Shown: piece after piece, positions 1-12,500 of the stretch
Layout: each line of letters opens with the position of its first letter
How positions within the stretch are numbered: the stretch's first letter is position 1
Assembly: GCA_036937835.1 (NCBI GenBank)
Contig: CM072864.1
Coordinates: 20,321,501-20,385,500 of the forward strand
DNA: 64,000 nucleotides
Source of the DNA: Pampus argenteus
Taxonomy: Eukaryota > Chordata > Actinopteri > Scombriformes > Stromateidae
Reading direction: 5' to 3'
Made by a program: the position numbers and the translations under genes
The notes under the pieces: generated by a model
What the model was told of the DNA's origin: nothing
Databases searched by the model: none
What the model saw: the letters and a program-made list of their open reading frames with translations, nothing else

Positions 1-3000
1 TCAACATCAACAAACAGCAGTTTGAAACAGCAGTTGTGCATTATAGAGCCTTCTCTGAACGTATTGTTGCCCAAAGTTCAGAAAATAAATATATATATAT
101 CTACCAGGAGAAGAGTCCTTGAAAAAAACCTTGAAGAGACGCATGCTTTAAATCATGTCAACAAGCCACAGGTTTATTTACATGTTGCCAAAATGTGGGA
201 AGAATAATAAAATCAGGATATTTTCTAATTGTGTTTTCAAGCATGAATGATTTTGGGACACCCACTGAATGAAATTTGATACAGGCCACTGAACTACCTT
301 AACTGCATTAAAAGGTGACATTGGTTTGGTTATGACTAATTTTTACAACAAGCATTAGAGCTAATATGGGTTTATCTACAGTCTGGGGTTCAGACTTTTG
401 GACCCTACTATACCTCAGTGAAGCAATTGAGTACATTACCTGATCAATAAAGTTGACAGGTTGAGTGCTATGACACTGATCAGATTAACTCAGACTCATT
501 GGGCCTCATTCACAAACAGTGCATACAGACAAATCTGTGCTTTAACCCGTGCCCATCAACGTTTTATGCACAAATTCGGGATTAATCTTTATATTAATCC
601 AAAAAACATCATATATAATATTAAAACACCAACAGGGAGGATTTTCTGCATAGTGTGTACTTTTACTTTAGGAATTTTGATTATGGAGTATTTTTAGTGT
701 GTCAGGCATATTAGTACTTTTACATAAAAGTACTCTTAAGTAAAGGACCTGCATACTTCTTCCACCACTGATTAAAACCGCATTCATTAAAAAAGGGGCT
801 TTTATAGACAACAATATTTAAAAGCGTTAATGAATTAACTGACCATGTTAGCCACTTGAAACATGTTCTGAAAAATCATACCATATTATATCTGGAGCAT
901 GTCAACATGTTTCTGAAGCAAATGAAACACACAACACTTCAAAACACGCACACCCAATAATTGTTAAATAAATGTCTCCTTAATGTGTTTTATGCCCGTC
1001 GCTGTGTCCTTCACGGAGAGCCAGCTGGTTGCAGACAACCCCGTCAGCCAGGATGCCGACGACATTCCTGGGGCGCGCTTTGGGAAGTGGACTGTGTGAC
1101 TGGCAGCTGGGAGTGAGAGATCGACAGCTTATCACGCTCCACTCCAGCATCATCTGGGCCTACAATTAAAATTCACTTTTTTTTGTTTGTGTTTCTATTT
1201 TTACTTGAATAAAACGTAAATGTTATTCTAAATGCACCGTGCTTGTTAATTACAAAAAAAAAACCAACAACACACAGGCAATTGCAAATATTATCATCAT
1301 GTCATCACTTTCACCCTTATATGTTGGGAGTATACAACTTATGGATGTTTGTCCAATAATTGCAGCAAATCGCTCATCTTGGGCTGACAGATCAGGTGAT
1401 CCTTGTCCTCCATTCGTTTCTTTCTTTTTCTTTTGGTCTGTTCGTTTGGTTTTTTTCCCCACATCAACCGTTTTTCTCTACCTGAGCCACAGTACGCATC
1501 CCAGGGGACACAACATTCACCGCCTCAGTTATTGCAGTCCAAACCTAATTTGTTTTTTAGCATCGTCACTCCTGAGGAAACAAAACGAAGCCTTTTCTTG
1601 CTTCCACCTCGGACACTATTGTTTCAATTTCTTCAGTCACAAAATTATTATTATTATTTATTTTATTTTTATTTATTTTTTGCTTTAGGGGATAATAACA
1701 ACTTCACCACTTTCTCAAAGACCTCTTGGTGAATGTATTTCCTTATATAGAGAAATGGAGGCAGGGAAGTATGCTTGGATGTATGATTCTGATTCACTAA
1801 CAAAGGCAATGAATCTGACGGTAATTTTGCATGCAGAATTATTGAAAGTGTATCCCACATATGAGTGTAAGTTTGAGCACATTATAGTTGCATAGAGATT
1901 GTGGATAAACTAGGTTATAATGCTGATGCTAATGTGTTTTCCACTGACATGTACTGTCTTTTGCTGCTCTTACAAAAAAAGTACACCGCTTATGATTTGT
2001 GAGGTGGCATTAGTGTGTTTCAAACAGTTAAATATTAACTCATATAGCCTATAAATCCATAATGTTGGGTTATAACTGTGTATTCCCTACAAATAATTAG
2101 TTTAGTTGTTTGTTTCTTGAGCATCTGTAAGGACTTTCCGACAACGTGGATATTCTATTCTGTTTTGATCATATATCTTCCTCAGCATTTCTCTGTGAAA
2201 CACCAGAGAATTGAAAACGAGTGTACACACTCATTTGTATGTGTGTTACAGCGTCTCATGCATTTAAATAGCTCATTACGTCAGGTCATAAAAGAAGACT
2301 AGGAGACCTTTTGTTGTTTTTGCCACTGCACTGGCAATATGATTCATTTTCTTTGCACCCCCCCTCCCCAAACTGTTACGTACGCATATACAGGCAAACA
2401 CAATAGGATGTTGTTGCAAAACTTATACAACAAAAGCTCTGATCATCTTATGATGCAACAAGAATGCAGTTTCACCTCTGATTTGAATTCAAACATCTCA
2501 GCAGAGAGGTGTGAAGTTGTTAAAAAAAATAATAAGTGAACATATGACAATTATTAGAAATGGTGGTGTTTCCCCTACTCATATATTTGTAGATCTTTCC
2601 TCTTGCACTGGAACTCATTAATTCATAAAAACCATTTTCCAGTGTTCTGAGTCTTTATGAACAGCCAGCTCAAACAGCAGCTGTGGTGCCTAAAGACCTG
2701 TGAGCTCATTAGTGCTGACTAATTGCTCTTACCAGCAAGAAATTAATAGTGGAGTCCATTCAGTCTCAGTACCTATGTTCACATTCATTTTATGTTCAGA
2801 CTAATATGTTCCACCATCTCCTCAAAATCCACTGAGGACACTACATATTCCTTGTTGTAGGGCAAAGGCCAATTTCAGGCAAACCTTTTTTTTCTTTTCT
2901 TTTTCATGAGTAAAAGTAGTCTTTGTTGAGGATGATAACATTGGCAAAAACAGTGCGTTCGTCAGCTGATGATAAGAGAGACCCTTTTTGTTATAGGAAT

Positions 3001-4399
3001 GAGAAGGGAAAGCAGTTTTGGGAAGGCTTGTTATAGCTCAGCTCTTGATGGGCAGATTTAGATAATCCCACAAGAAACCAGAAGCATGACTTTAAGGCCT
3101 AATTTAAGATTACTTTAAAAGCCTGCAAGACCTGCAGGTGTTATTATGTCCTCGCCAAAATCTTTCTTGTGAGAAAATTCACATATCAGGAACATTTGAA
3201 AGATGATTCCAGCGTGAGGCTTTTATTTAGAAAGTATTGTAATGTAATAGAAAACAATGAGGATTAGACGATAGTGTTTATGACCTGGATATTATTGGCA
3301 CTTTTTGGAGAGGCTACTTAGACTCTCATTTACTCCTTAAAACACTACAGTGAGACATTCTCATAACACTCAACTGAGCCAAAAACAGCATTTATAGTTT
3401 AAAGAAATGATTTTGTTCTTCAGTGGTTATTTGAAGCAGTATAATGCTACTAACATTAATGTCCCAAAATATGTCCATTTTCTTCAAATCTTTTCCCCAA
3501 ATTATCAAACAATGATAACCATGCGTGTTATTAAGATCATTAAAGAGTTACCATATCTCTCATATAAGTATGTGCAGAAGTAGTAGTTATCTTGCTGTGT
3601 GCGTCAGGTTTCAACATTAAAAGGTGTGTGTGCAGATAGCAGTGCTTACTCCAGGAGCTCCTGTCTGGCTTGCCTCGAGTATACAACACTTAATTAAAAA
3701 AAATAAGAAAAAGATGTGTTTAATGTAAAAATGACGACTAACAGATGGCTTGTACAAATGCTAACAGAACTGAGGCGATGTATTATAGATAAACTGAGTC
3801 TGAGGCCCTTTCATACACATAATGTTCTCCCACTTAGAAGTGAAAGAGTGTTATCATATACAAGTCAACCCACATTTACCAAAACCTCTACTACAATCCA
3901 TGTGGTTTCAACATGAACAGTCAAAGTAGATTTTACCTTATGGAAAGAGCTCTACTATTGTGACTTGCTTTTAAGATGTCAGGATTGGCTGCATCACAAA
4001 CAATGAACCTTGAGCTTTCCACGGGCTGCATAGAAAACCAATGAATTGACTTGTTTAAAAATGAATGAGAACCTGAGGGGCGGCATTTGCAAACCAAATG
4101 GTGACACGTAGAAACAGGGCTCGCTCCTTTACTCGCTGATAATGTACTTGAAGGATTAGTTTCCCCAGGAAGAAGAGGGAAGTTACACTCTGTTTTTAAA
4201 GCCTGAAGTTCTCTCAAAGGCAACAGAGGGGAGATGATGATCCCAGTGCTAATCTGTAACCTGTACCACCAATACACACATACAATAGACTGTACAAATA
4301 CACACCATCCATAAGCACTTAGCCTGACCTACTTACAGCCCCACATGAGAAGAATCATTGCAAGTTCATGTAAATAATAAATCAGCGTGATATGGTTAC
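1..4399. other. GPR153 intron 3 (right part), no coding exon seen
   Basis: I searched the minus strand for the next GPR153 exon (TM7 motifs such as LWCS and RYRAD) and found none, so this intron is longer than 4.5 kb. It holds a repeat fragment at 655-772, a GC-rich patch at 990-1165 and A/T-rich sequence. The open frames here have no recognisable product. Confidence 0.7.
655..772. repeat. Teleost interspersed repeat fragment
   Basis: Contains the phrases AAGTACTCTTAAGTAAAGG and ACTTCTTCCACCACTG, which I recognise as the end of a repeat very common in fish genomes. Class not assigned; recognised from memory, not by search. Confidence 0.55.
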
Positions 4400-4505
4400 A
4401 GACAGCGGCCACACCGATATGTACGATATGTGCCCTGTTTCTGATGAACGACTGAAGTAGGTAAGGGCTTGGCTGATACTTGGATGGGAGACCTCATGGG
4501 AAAAA
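4400..4505 (+). pseudogene. Diverged 5S rRNA-derived sequence
   Basis: A decayed 5S rRNA copy, clearest at 4465-4503, where TACTTGGATGGGAGACC of the 5S C-box region is intact inside flanks with several changes. The 5' half (CGGCCACACC, then TTTCTGATGAACGACTGAAGTA) also aligns loosely with 5S. The A-box and the 3' end are degraded, so it is not expected to be expressed. It is probably an old 5S pseudogene or 5S-headed SINE. It lies about 85 bp downstream of the GPR153 exon ending at 4591. Confidence 0.6.
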
Positions 4506-4590
4506 GTTGCAGTTGCAGTTACCTTTAACTAGTTCATTCCTGGAATCAACTCTGTCATTACGTGCATTCATGTTTAAGCAGTGAACTCAC

Positions 4591-5020
4591 CAGAATGGGG
4601 AAGCCAGTCAGAAAGTCATAGATGAACACGATGCCACTGATCAGGTAAGTGATCTGCAGCGATGTCTTGAGAGGCTCTGATCCATCGATGGATGATCTGC
4701 GCTTCCCCTGGGCATCCTCCACCACTATGGTGGGGACGTTGAACTTGTTCTTGTCAGCATTGTGGCCTGCCTGAATGGAGAAGGTCTGAAAGAGAGCAAT
4801 GCCGATGCAGATCACACCCATGGCCACGCTGCCGCCAATCAGCAGCAGAAAGCAAACACCGAAGCCCAGGCCGATTTCAGTCACTATAAATCGACAGTCA
4901 GAGGTGTAGAAGCGGTCGATGGTGTCGTGCCAGCCCACTGCTGGAAGTGTGGACAGGATGAATGAGACCATCCAGATCCCCATCACTGTGTGCACTGCCT
5001 GCTTCTTGGTGTTACTCAAC
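4591..5020 (-). CDS. gpr153: GPR153 second coding exon
   Basis: 430 nt: one base completing Arg125, then 143 codons (LSNTKKQAV to GFPIL, residues 126-268). The acceptor is a pyrimidine-rich TTCTGCTTCCAG and the donor CTG followed by GTGAGT. It covers TM4, ECL2, TM5, ICL3 and most of TM6. The human protein continues with VVSF after the equivalent Leu, so the exon edge falls inside TM6. The next exon would start in phase 0 and is not found in 1-4590. Confidence 0.93.
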
Positions 5021-8000
5021 CTGGAAGCAGAACAATACATTTAAGCATAAAGCAAAAGTTGAGCTGAATTTTTCTGATGTGCATTTCTTGTAGCAAATAA
5101 GAATAGTCTTGGAGTCTTAAACAGGTGGAGCTTGACTGATATTGGTGGATGTGAAAAGTTCTGATGCTACTGTGTTAAAGGCTTAATGCTTGGGTCACTA
5201 ATACTGAAGCTATTCTCAGTTTTCAAACCAGTAACAAACAAAGACATGAAATATATGACTCGCCAACTTAAGAAACATATTCATACCTTAGACAAGACAA
5301 AATTAAGTTCTTTAGAAAATGTTTCTAAGGAGGTGAAAAAACGTGTTACAGCAGAAAGAACCCTTGTATAATTACACCATACCTTACATATGAACATAAT
5401 GGCAGATCTGCAACTAGGACATATAAGATAAAAAAAAAAAAAAAAAAGCACTATCACACACAGTCATCACTTAGATAAACTGGAGATGAATGGAGGGAAA
5501 TCGATGCTTTGCTGATGTCGTGAGATTGCTTTTCACATCCTTCCGTCTATTTGTCATCTCGGTCCATTTCAGTATGAAGGGATTTCTATTTCCTCTCACC
5601 TCCGAGTAATTGTTACAGTCGAGCAATTTGCTGAATGTGTGTGTGTGTGTCCTCTGGCGGCGTGGCACTTTTCAAGGTTTGCGACAGCATACGTACATTT
5701 AAAAATACGACAGCCACTGACTGGTGTTCTCATTTCCAAAACTTGACGAAAGGCTCCGCTATCCTGCCAAAACATTTGCTCCTCAAGGAGTGCTGAGCAG
5801 GTAAAGGCATCAGCAACAAATCATCTATAGAGGCTACTCCAATAGATACAGTCTATTACCTGGCAACAATAAAGAAGCAAACTTGTGGAATTAAAAACAC
5901 TCCAGTCCAGCATCTATAAACTGAATCTCTTTAAAAGTGGATATAATATCAAGGACAGAGTGCTAGAGTTTAATAAACATCATCTCCTGCTTCATTTATG
6001 TTGCAAAGGAATACAGTAAATTGTCTGTTCAGTGTCAGTCGTCCAGGAGCAGTTTTTGCAGAAAACCTATTCTGTCATCGTCTAGGGAACCAGAGCACAT
6101 GTCGCCTCTCCTCTTCTTCCTCTCATTAAAATCCTCTGGAGGAACAATGGCTAGATATAGAATATATATCCCTCCCACATACAAAATGAGTCAAAATATA
6201 GTTTAAAAATATTTCTATCTCGTAATGCTAACCCATAATGCACTAAGAATGATGACACAATAAGAGTGGCACAGATGGGGCAGCGGTACCCTTTATCTTT
6301 GCACTGTGGCTTTGTGCAAAGACAAGTAGGTCTTGTTGTCACTGTGAGTAATAATGCTAGCCTTTCCTGAATATGCCTGGGGTACATACGATGGGGAGGT
6401 TACATCACCAACTGCTTGAATCTATTACCAGAGAGAGAGAGATAGAAAGAGAGAGAGAGCGTTGCAAAGAGAAAAAGCTCCTCAGAGAGAGTGAGAGCAG
6501 GGTGATGAGAACAGCTGCCGAAGTATAAGGTTGGAATTCATAATTCAGGCCTTCAGTGTGTGTTAATGTCAGAGACAAGGCAGCCATGCTAGCTCAGCAG
6601 GGCAAATGTGGAGCGATCTAAATGAAAGATGAATAGCAATTACACGGTGCATCACCTGAGCTATCACTCCACCATATTGTTGTTCAAAGTGACTTGAAAA
6701 GACAAGAAGATTATAGTATAGTATAGTATAGTATGGTATGGTATGGTATGGTATGGTATGGTATGGTATGGTATGGTATGGTATGGTATAGTATAGTATA
6801 GTATAGTATAGTATAGTATAGTATAGTGAGAAAACAGACGAAGGAGATAAAAGCATTTGTGTAAAGTCTGATATGACTGTGTGGGCATCAGCCAATAGTA
6901 ACAGCTGCTCAAGCAATATAGATAGCAAGATTTAGCTTAGATTTAAAAGGACGTGGATATCTTATTTGAACGTCTGCTTATCTGCATGAAGCTGCAAAAT
7001 TGGCTGAGCTGACTATACGCTGTGCATCTGCAGGCACGATGCCACAGGAAGTACAATCACTCTTTGTTTTTTCAGCAGGGGAGGACGAGCGAGGCAACAA
7101 AATACTGATCCTCACCACATGCGCCGTGCACAAGTTCCTTTACCATTTCAAAAAGCTACAAAGTAGATTTTATGCATTCTGTAAAAAATGAATACTGACT
7201 TCATATGCGCCCGCTATGCCTGTATTTGCATTTGTATTTGATCTAGAAATGCATTCATCTGCAAATGATTGTTCTGAGCCTGATGGCCAGAAAATAGAGA
7301 GCTGCATAGCCATGAATAACAGCTGGGTTGCACCAGATCTAAGACCTTCGAGGTGTGCTTCAAGGTGAAATGTCATAAAGCTGCAAATATGCTTTTAGTT
7401 TTATCACTGTGAGGCATCATGTATCGTTACAGATGAAATACCACGTCAAAATCAATAACATCATATCACGTCATAAAATAGCTACTACGGATTATTAATC
7501 ATCAGTACAGGTAATGTTAAAGCGGCACTGGTGCATCCCTAAATACACACAGAAAAAGCATACAGTCTTTTTTTAAAATGAAGCAGCAATGTTGCTGAGA
7601 ACATCTGATTACGTGTGAACAGCAGATGTCTTGGGAGTCTAACAAGACCAAAATGGTGTTACTGCAGCAGGGTGCTGCCTGTTAACGTGAGGTGAACCTG
7701 ATCGTCATTATTCAGCGCTACTTTGTAATATCACTTGTTGCGAGAAGCTAAATGAAGCTAGAAGCTAGAGCTGACAGATGCTCAGTCTAAAGGGTTTCAC
7801 ATGGTGTTACCCCAAATAACGGCAGCCAGCAGATGTGTTGGCAGGAGAGAGATTTCGACTGATGCAGAGCAACTTTCTCATAAACTGAGGTAAACAAGCT
7901 CACAAGTGACACTAATCTAAACAGTGCCTCCATCCAATCAGAGGAATATGCTCAGAAATGTAGTGAGAGGCCCGAAAATGTGCAGCTTAAAATGAGGTGG

Positions 8001-8520
8001 CTTTGGCAGGTGGTGCATTTATGGAAAACCCTCCAGGGGTTAAAAATTCACCTCTTTTGTAAGCAGAAATCTCAGAGACAGATAATCTGGTAGTGGTATG
8101 TGTGGAATCTCTGAAAATTTAGTAACAACAGAATCGAGCATCTTACCTGTAGTTTACAGGCCAGCGTACCATCCACATGCGGTGATAAGAGAGTGAGGTG
8201 ACGGAGAAGCAGGTGACCAGTGTGAGAGTGTAGAAGGTGGAAACAAACACCTTGCACAAACCCTCGTTCCACTCGTAGTTGGAATGCTGACGGCGCAGCG
8301 TTATGACACAGTACATGGTGATGGGGATGGCCATGTTGAGGATGTGCGTGCCCGCCAATGTGCAGATGAGGAATTCCAGCGGCTTCCACTTTTTCTGCTT
8401 GGCACTGACGCTAAGGATGCTCCAAGTGTTGGCCAGGATGGACACGCCCGAGCAGACCAGCCAAGCCAGCGTGTTGGCGTTGATGACGTCATCCTTCATG
8501 GTGGTTACCTCATCCACCAT
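4591..8520 (-). CDS. gpr153: GPR153, orphan class A G-protein-coupled receptor (5' part of CDS; join of 8147-8520 and 4591-5020)
   Basis: Seven-transmembrane orphan receptor of the GPR153/GPR162 pair, expected in the plasma membrane; ligand unknown. Two exons give 268 residues from MVDEV. Approximate segments: TM1 18-40, TM2 48-72, TM3 89-118, TM4 135-155, TM5 174-204, ICL3 205-241, TM6 from 243. C89 and C167 are placed for the TM3-ECL2 disulfide. The usual D/ERY motif after TM3 is replaced by SYHRM (111-115), as in human GPR153. ICL3 carries VPTIVVEDAQGKRRSS, nearly identical to GPR153; GPR162 has an Arg/Gly-rich insertion before this point, so GPR153 is preferred. The ATG at 8520 is chosen because it puts TM1 at the family's usual distance. 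TM6 end, TM7 and the long C-terminal tail are not in the window. Same strand as ACOT7 and downstream of it, as in human. Confidence 0.93.
5021..8146. other. GPR153 intron 2
   Basis: 3.1-kb intron between the two coding exons. Contents: an A17 run near 5431, a short GA-rich stretch near 6430-6465, a long pentanucleotide array at 6711-6827, and otherwise unremarkable A/T-rich sequence. No further coding exon seen. Confidence 0.85.
6711..6827. repeat. Pentanucleotide microsatellite (TATAG)n-(TATGG)n-(TATAG)n
   Basis: About 117 bp of uninterrupted 5-bp repeats in three blocks: about 3 TATAG units, then about 12 TATGG units, then about 8 TATAG units. Because 5 is not a multiple of 3, frames on the minus strand stay open and give Tyr/Thr/Ile-rich artefact proteins. 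Confidence 0.97.
8147..8520 (-). CDS. gpr153: GPR153 first coding exon
   Basis: Encodes residues 1-124 plus two bases of Arg125 (TM1 to the end of TM3). It ends in AACTACAG followed by the donor GTAAGA (sense strand). The phase-2 end joins exactly to the single leading G of the next exon, restoring NYR-LSN as in the human protein. The exon extends upstream into 5' UTR. Possible acceptors lie at CTCCCAG (exon edge 8543) or further up near 8562 or 8575. I cannot choose between them without a transcript. An open frame runs upstream to 8718 but its Pro/Ser-rich sequence is unlike the family, so it is taken as UTR or intron. Confidence 0.92.
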
Positions 8521-9519
8521 GTTGGAGCGTGGCAAGGCAGAGCCTGGGAGGCCGCAAGGAACTGTTGGCAAGAGCTGGTACACGTGAGGAGAAGGAGGAG
8601 GTGGTGATGGGCAGGAGGGGATGCAGGGCGTCGGACGAGGCAGGCATCCTATCTGGGTGGACGTGCGCTCTCCATGGGATGGGCACAGCGGGGAAAGGAC
8701 ATAGTAATGGTGCAACACAACGGGACGCTAGCGGGAGAGGATGGCAGATACGGGCCTGTTGCCTGGAGAGGAGGAGAGAGAAGAAAGGGAGGCATAGTAA
8801 TGATCAGGTGATCAGGTGGACAATCAATGGAAAACATTGATATTTATCAGGCAAAGGTGCAAAACATTTGCTTGTTCCTGCTTCTCAGATGGGAGGATAT
8901 TCTGCTTTCATCATATCATTGCAGATGAAATATAGATTTTGGTTCGGTAAACAAAATGAGAAATTAGAAAGATGTTGCCTTTGGGTCTCCTGACGTGTGA
9001 TGAGCATATTTTCCCCCTTTTTAAAAAAAAAAAAGTTAATAGACTGAATGATTGATCCTGGTGATAAATATTTAATATACTAATCTGTAATGAAAATAGC
9101 TGTGGAATGCAATCTGACTTATAGTGTACTTGTTTGTTGATGCAGCCAGAGAGATTCAACTGATTCAACAAGCAGCTCTTAGTTTGTAGTGCTGATGTAC
9201 AGGGTAACACTATATTATAAGTTGCTCCCGTTATCTTGTCTCACTTCTATACAGTAGACCACATTAAAGGCATCACAAAGCTGAATCCTACGCAAATGTG
9301 TTACAGAAAGCTATCAAACATTTATGACTCCATTTATCCTGTTAACCCTACATACACATACACGGCTCCAGTGAAGTGAAGACTTTTGTACCCCCACTGA
9401 GGAGTGAAAAATGCTTGGCACAGCTGGAGCATGTTGTCACATCTATTTCCTGTCTTTTGACTTGTCCAAACACTGACGTGCTGTGGGCAAGACCCCTGAG
9501 AGTGGACACTGGAAATGAC

Positions 9520-9567
9520 AATCATCATCATCCTCATCCTCATCATCCTCATCATCCTCATCCTCCT
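9520..9567. repeat. Imperfect CAT/CTC trinucleotide tract
   Basis: Alternating CATCAT and CCTCAT units; low complexity. Open frames across it (Met/Arg/His-rich) are artefacts. Confidence 0.9.
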
Positions 9568-12500
9568 GCTCTCACTTCCAACGATCTCTCACTCTTCCCT
9601 CTGATGGTACCTGTTAAGGCCAATCAGATTCAGTTGCTCTAACATTCTGCTGGTTTAAGAAGCTGCAGATTTTATTTTATGTAGCCAGGAAAGTCCCGTT
9701 GAGATACGACATCTCTTCTTCTAGAGAGACGTGGTCAAGATGGCAACATAAGCAGTTATTCACACCAAAGCATCCAACTCTAGTGACTTCACTAATTTGG
9801 CCAGGGGAGAGCGATTAGGCTCCAACTGACTCCTGAAATATGACTACTATTACCATATATCTACAATTTGAAATGATGCCGAAATGACACGTGAAAGGCA
9901 GACGTGTGTCATATTTGGAAAGCTGTGAATATCAATATGAACAGAAGCTGAGCCACAGTCTTTTGTGATCTTAATTTGCAATGACACCATGTGAGGCAAA
10001 CTACAAACACCTAAGTCCAACATTTTTGTTATGATCTCCCTGGATCAGGTTAAAAACTCTGTCTAATAAACAAGCTTCTCAAGGTCTACGTGACTTTTGT
10101 TTGCAAGTCATTCAGTTGTAATACTTCAGTGTGAATCTAAAATACAACACAAACAAAACAACAGTTCGCTATGGAGACAACCAAAGAAAACACACTGTGT
10201 TAAAAAGTGTTATCACACCATCAAAAGGCACCAAAAAAAAAACCCCACACTAAACCAGGCTGAGATATAAAAAGATCGGTAGCTTTGATGCAGGAATCCC
10301 CAGGTGGTTGGGATGGACTGAGCTGCAGTCTGTGTGTTGACTGAGGGCTGAACACTCAGCTGAGTCAAACACTAAACACTTCAAACGCTGCCACACAATC
10401 CAGCACGGCTTGAACCAAGTCCCAGTCCACCTAAACTGGTACCGCCAGGAAGATGCACGCAATCTGTTCTGTTTTTACAAAGATAGATGCAGGAAAGCCA
10501 AAAAAAAAAGTAACAGGGTAAAAACGGGTAAAGTGTGCAGTTATTAAAATATGTAAAGTGAGAAAGTTTGGTTAATAGAACAATCTGTTATTTTATAGGA
10601 GAGACCAAACAGATCTGTGGTGGGAGTGAGTGGACTACTTTCTCTCTTACAGCCTATGGTATGATTTCATAAAACAGAATTTCATATCTCTCAGCTTCTA
10701 AATCACAGAGAGCTGTCGGCAGTATCGCAGCACCTGCGTTTTCCCTGTCGATTACTGCCCCGCCCCTCCTCTACATCTTCCCCACAGGAACTGTGATACA
10801 GCGTGTCTGCCTGACCCTTTCCTTTTAATGCATGTACTGTGCATCTTCTGTCCAGAACACTGTTCAGAGAGAACTTGTGAAATAAATTCACTCGGCTCTG
10901 CTCGCGTCATCCTCTGGTCGACAACCGTGGATCAGGAAAACAAAATGAAGATGCTAAATATAACCAACCCTTTCAACACTGTACCACACTTTCTCCTTTC
11001 ATACGACAGTATAAATATCTCAAATACACCCTGAGGGCAACTATAGATTAATAAATGATTAGTTAAGAAGCAAGTTATTTTTATTCAGAATTATGGCATT
11101 GTTACTACTTGTCTTAGCAACAGTTCTTTTCCTTTTCCATATTTTTTCACAAAATTTAAATCATCTGCACCATCAATAATACTGTATATGCTATTTCTTT
11201 AATAGGCATGGATCCCAAATGTACTCTTTACTTTGATTCTGGTTTCTTGTGCCTGCCCTGCATTTACGGGCTTAACTAGAAATGAGAAAAGACAAGATCT
11301 TTCGGTCACAGTGAAGGAATCGCTTGGTCTATAGCCTTGTGATGCAGGTTTCAATAAAGCAGTCACATCTGTTCATGTGGGAAGTGCTCCTAAAAAAAGG
11401 GTCACATAATACTACCGAGACACTGCAAAAGACCACTTAGCCAATGGTGTGGCCCGCAATCAAGATAAGTCATGTTTCAATTTAGGCACAATATACCAAA
11501 ACAATTCCCCTTACTATTTATCCAGCTGCGCTTGCGATTTACCAAGTAGGCAGAGAGCAGAGAAAAAAATAAAGTCAAGGCCCACTGAGACCTTCTGCTT
11601 GGGTGACTCATGAGGCTCAAGAGGGACAACGGCAGCTTTCTATTAAATACAAGACACGGCAATTAAGTTATTCCAGGATGTTTACAAGCAACTGCCGTTT
11701 TGCTACCTCTGGGAACGGCTTGGAATACTGTGGTGATTTAAAAACCAATGACAAATGAATAGTATTTTAAAAAATATGGTGGTGATGTCAATTTTGATCC
11801 GCTCAAACAAATGTAATCATCCAATATGAAAGCGTAATTCCAAGCATACTAGGCTGAATTTTTGCCCCCATCAGACGGATAGCCGATGGGAGACTGTATT
11901 ACTTGTTACTCTTCCTGCTAGAGGAGAAAAACAGATGACAGCTGAGGATGACTTAAATATGGATGAAATAGGATCAGTTGTATATTGTGATTTTAGTGAA
12001 ATAAAAGACATTGTTCTAAATAATAACTTTATGCAAGGTCATAAAACCAATTTAGCTCAAAATGTAAATGGTAGGAATGATGCCTGGTGGCTAAAGGCAC
12101 AAGTCATTAAAAGAGTTCCATGTTTCTTTCTATTACTTCTATTATTGCCATAATCTATCCTTCAATGTTAACATAAAGGCAGACAGGCTGTTTGTGCAAA
12201 CGCATTTACAGAAATACCATCAGCATTATGGAGGCCTGGTGAAAACCGCTGAGTAGGGACTTTTTCATTTTCCTTATCACATTGCACATTAGTCACGTTT
12301 TAGACCACAGAAAAATAAAAGGAGAACCTCACTTCTTTCATTCTTCATCTCAAACTATAATCAGCTGAGACACAGTGGGCCTAAACAGATTTGAATTGTT
12401 AAAACTAAACCAACATGGTTTAGGACAGTGCGTCTCACACACAGAAACTTGTACCAAGTTCCAAGTTGTTCCCTGACTTTCAAGGCACTAGAGGCGCCCT

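Noticed and set aside
1239..1732. Open frames of 149 and 109 codons, plus strand
   Set aside because: Phe/Ser/Tyr-rich, driven by T-rich low-complexity sequence; they overlap each other in different frames and no homology is recognised.
6569..6928. Minus-strand open frames of Tyr/Thr/Ile/Leu repeats
   Set aside because: They are translations of the pentanucleotide array at 6711-6827.
8284..8840. Plus-strand open frames of 94-107 codons
   Set aside because: They overlap the GPR153 first coding exon and its upstream sequence on the opposite strand and show no family features.
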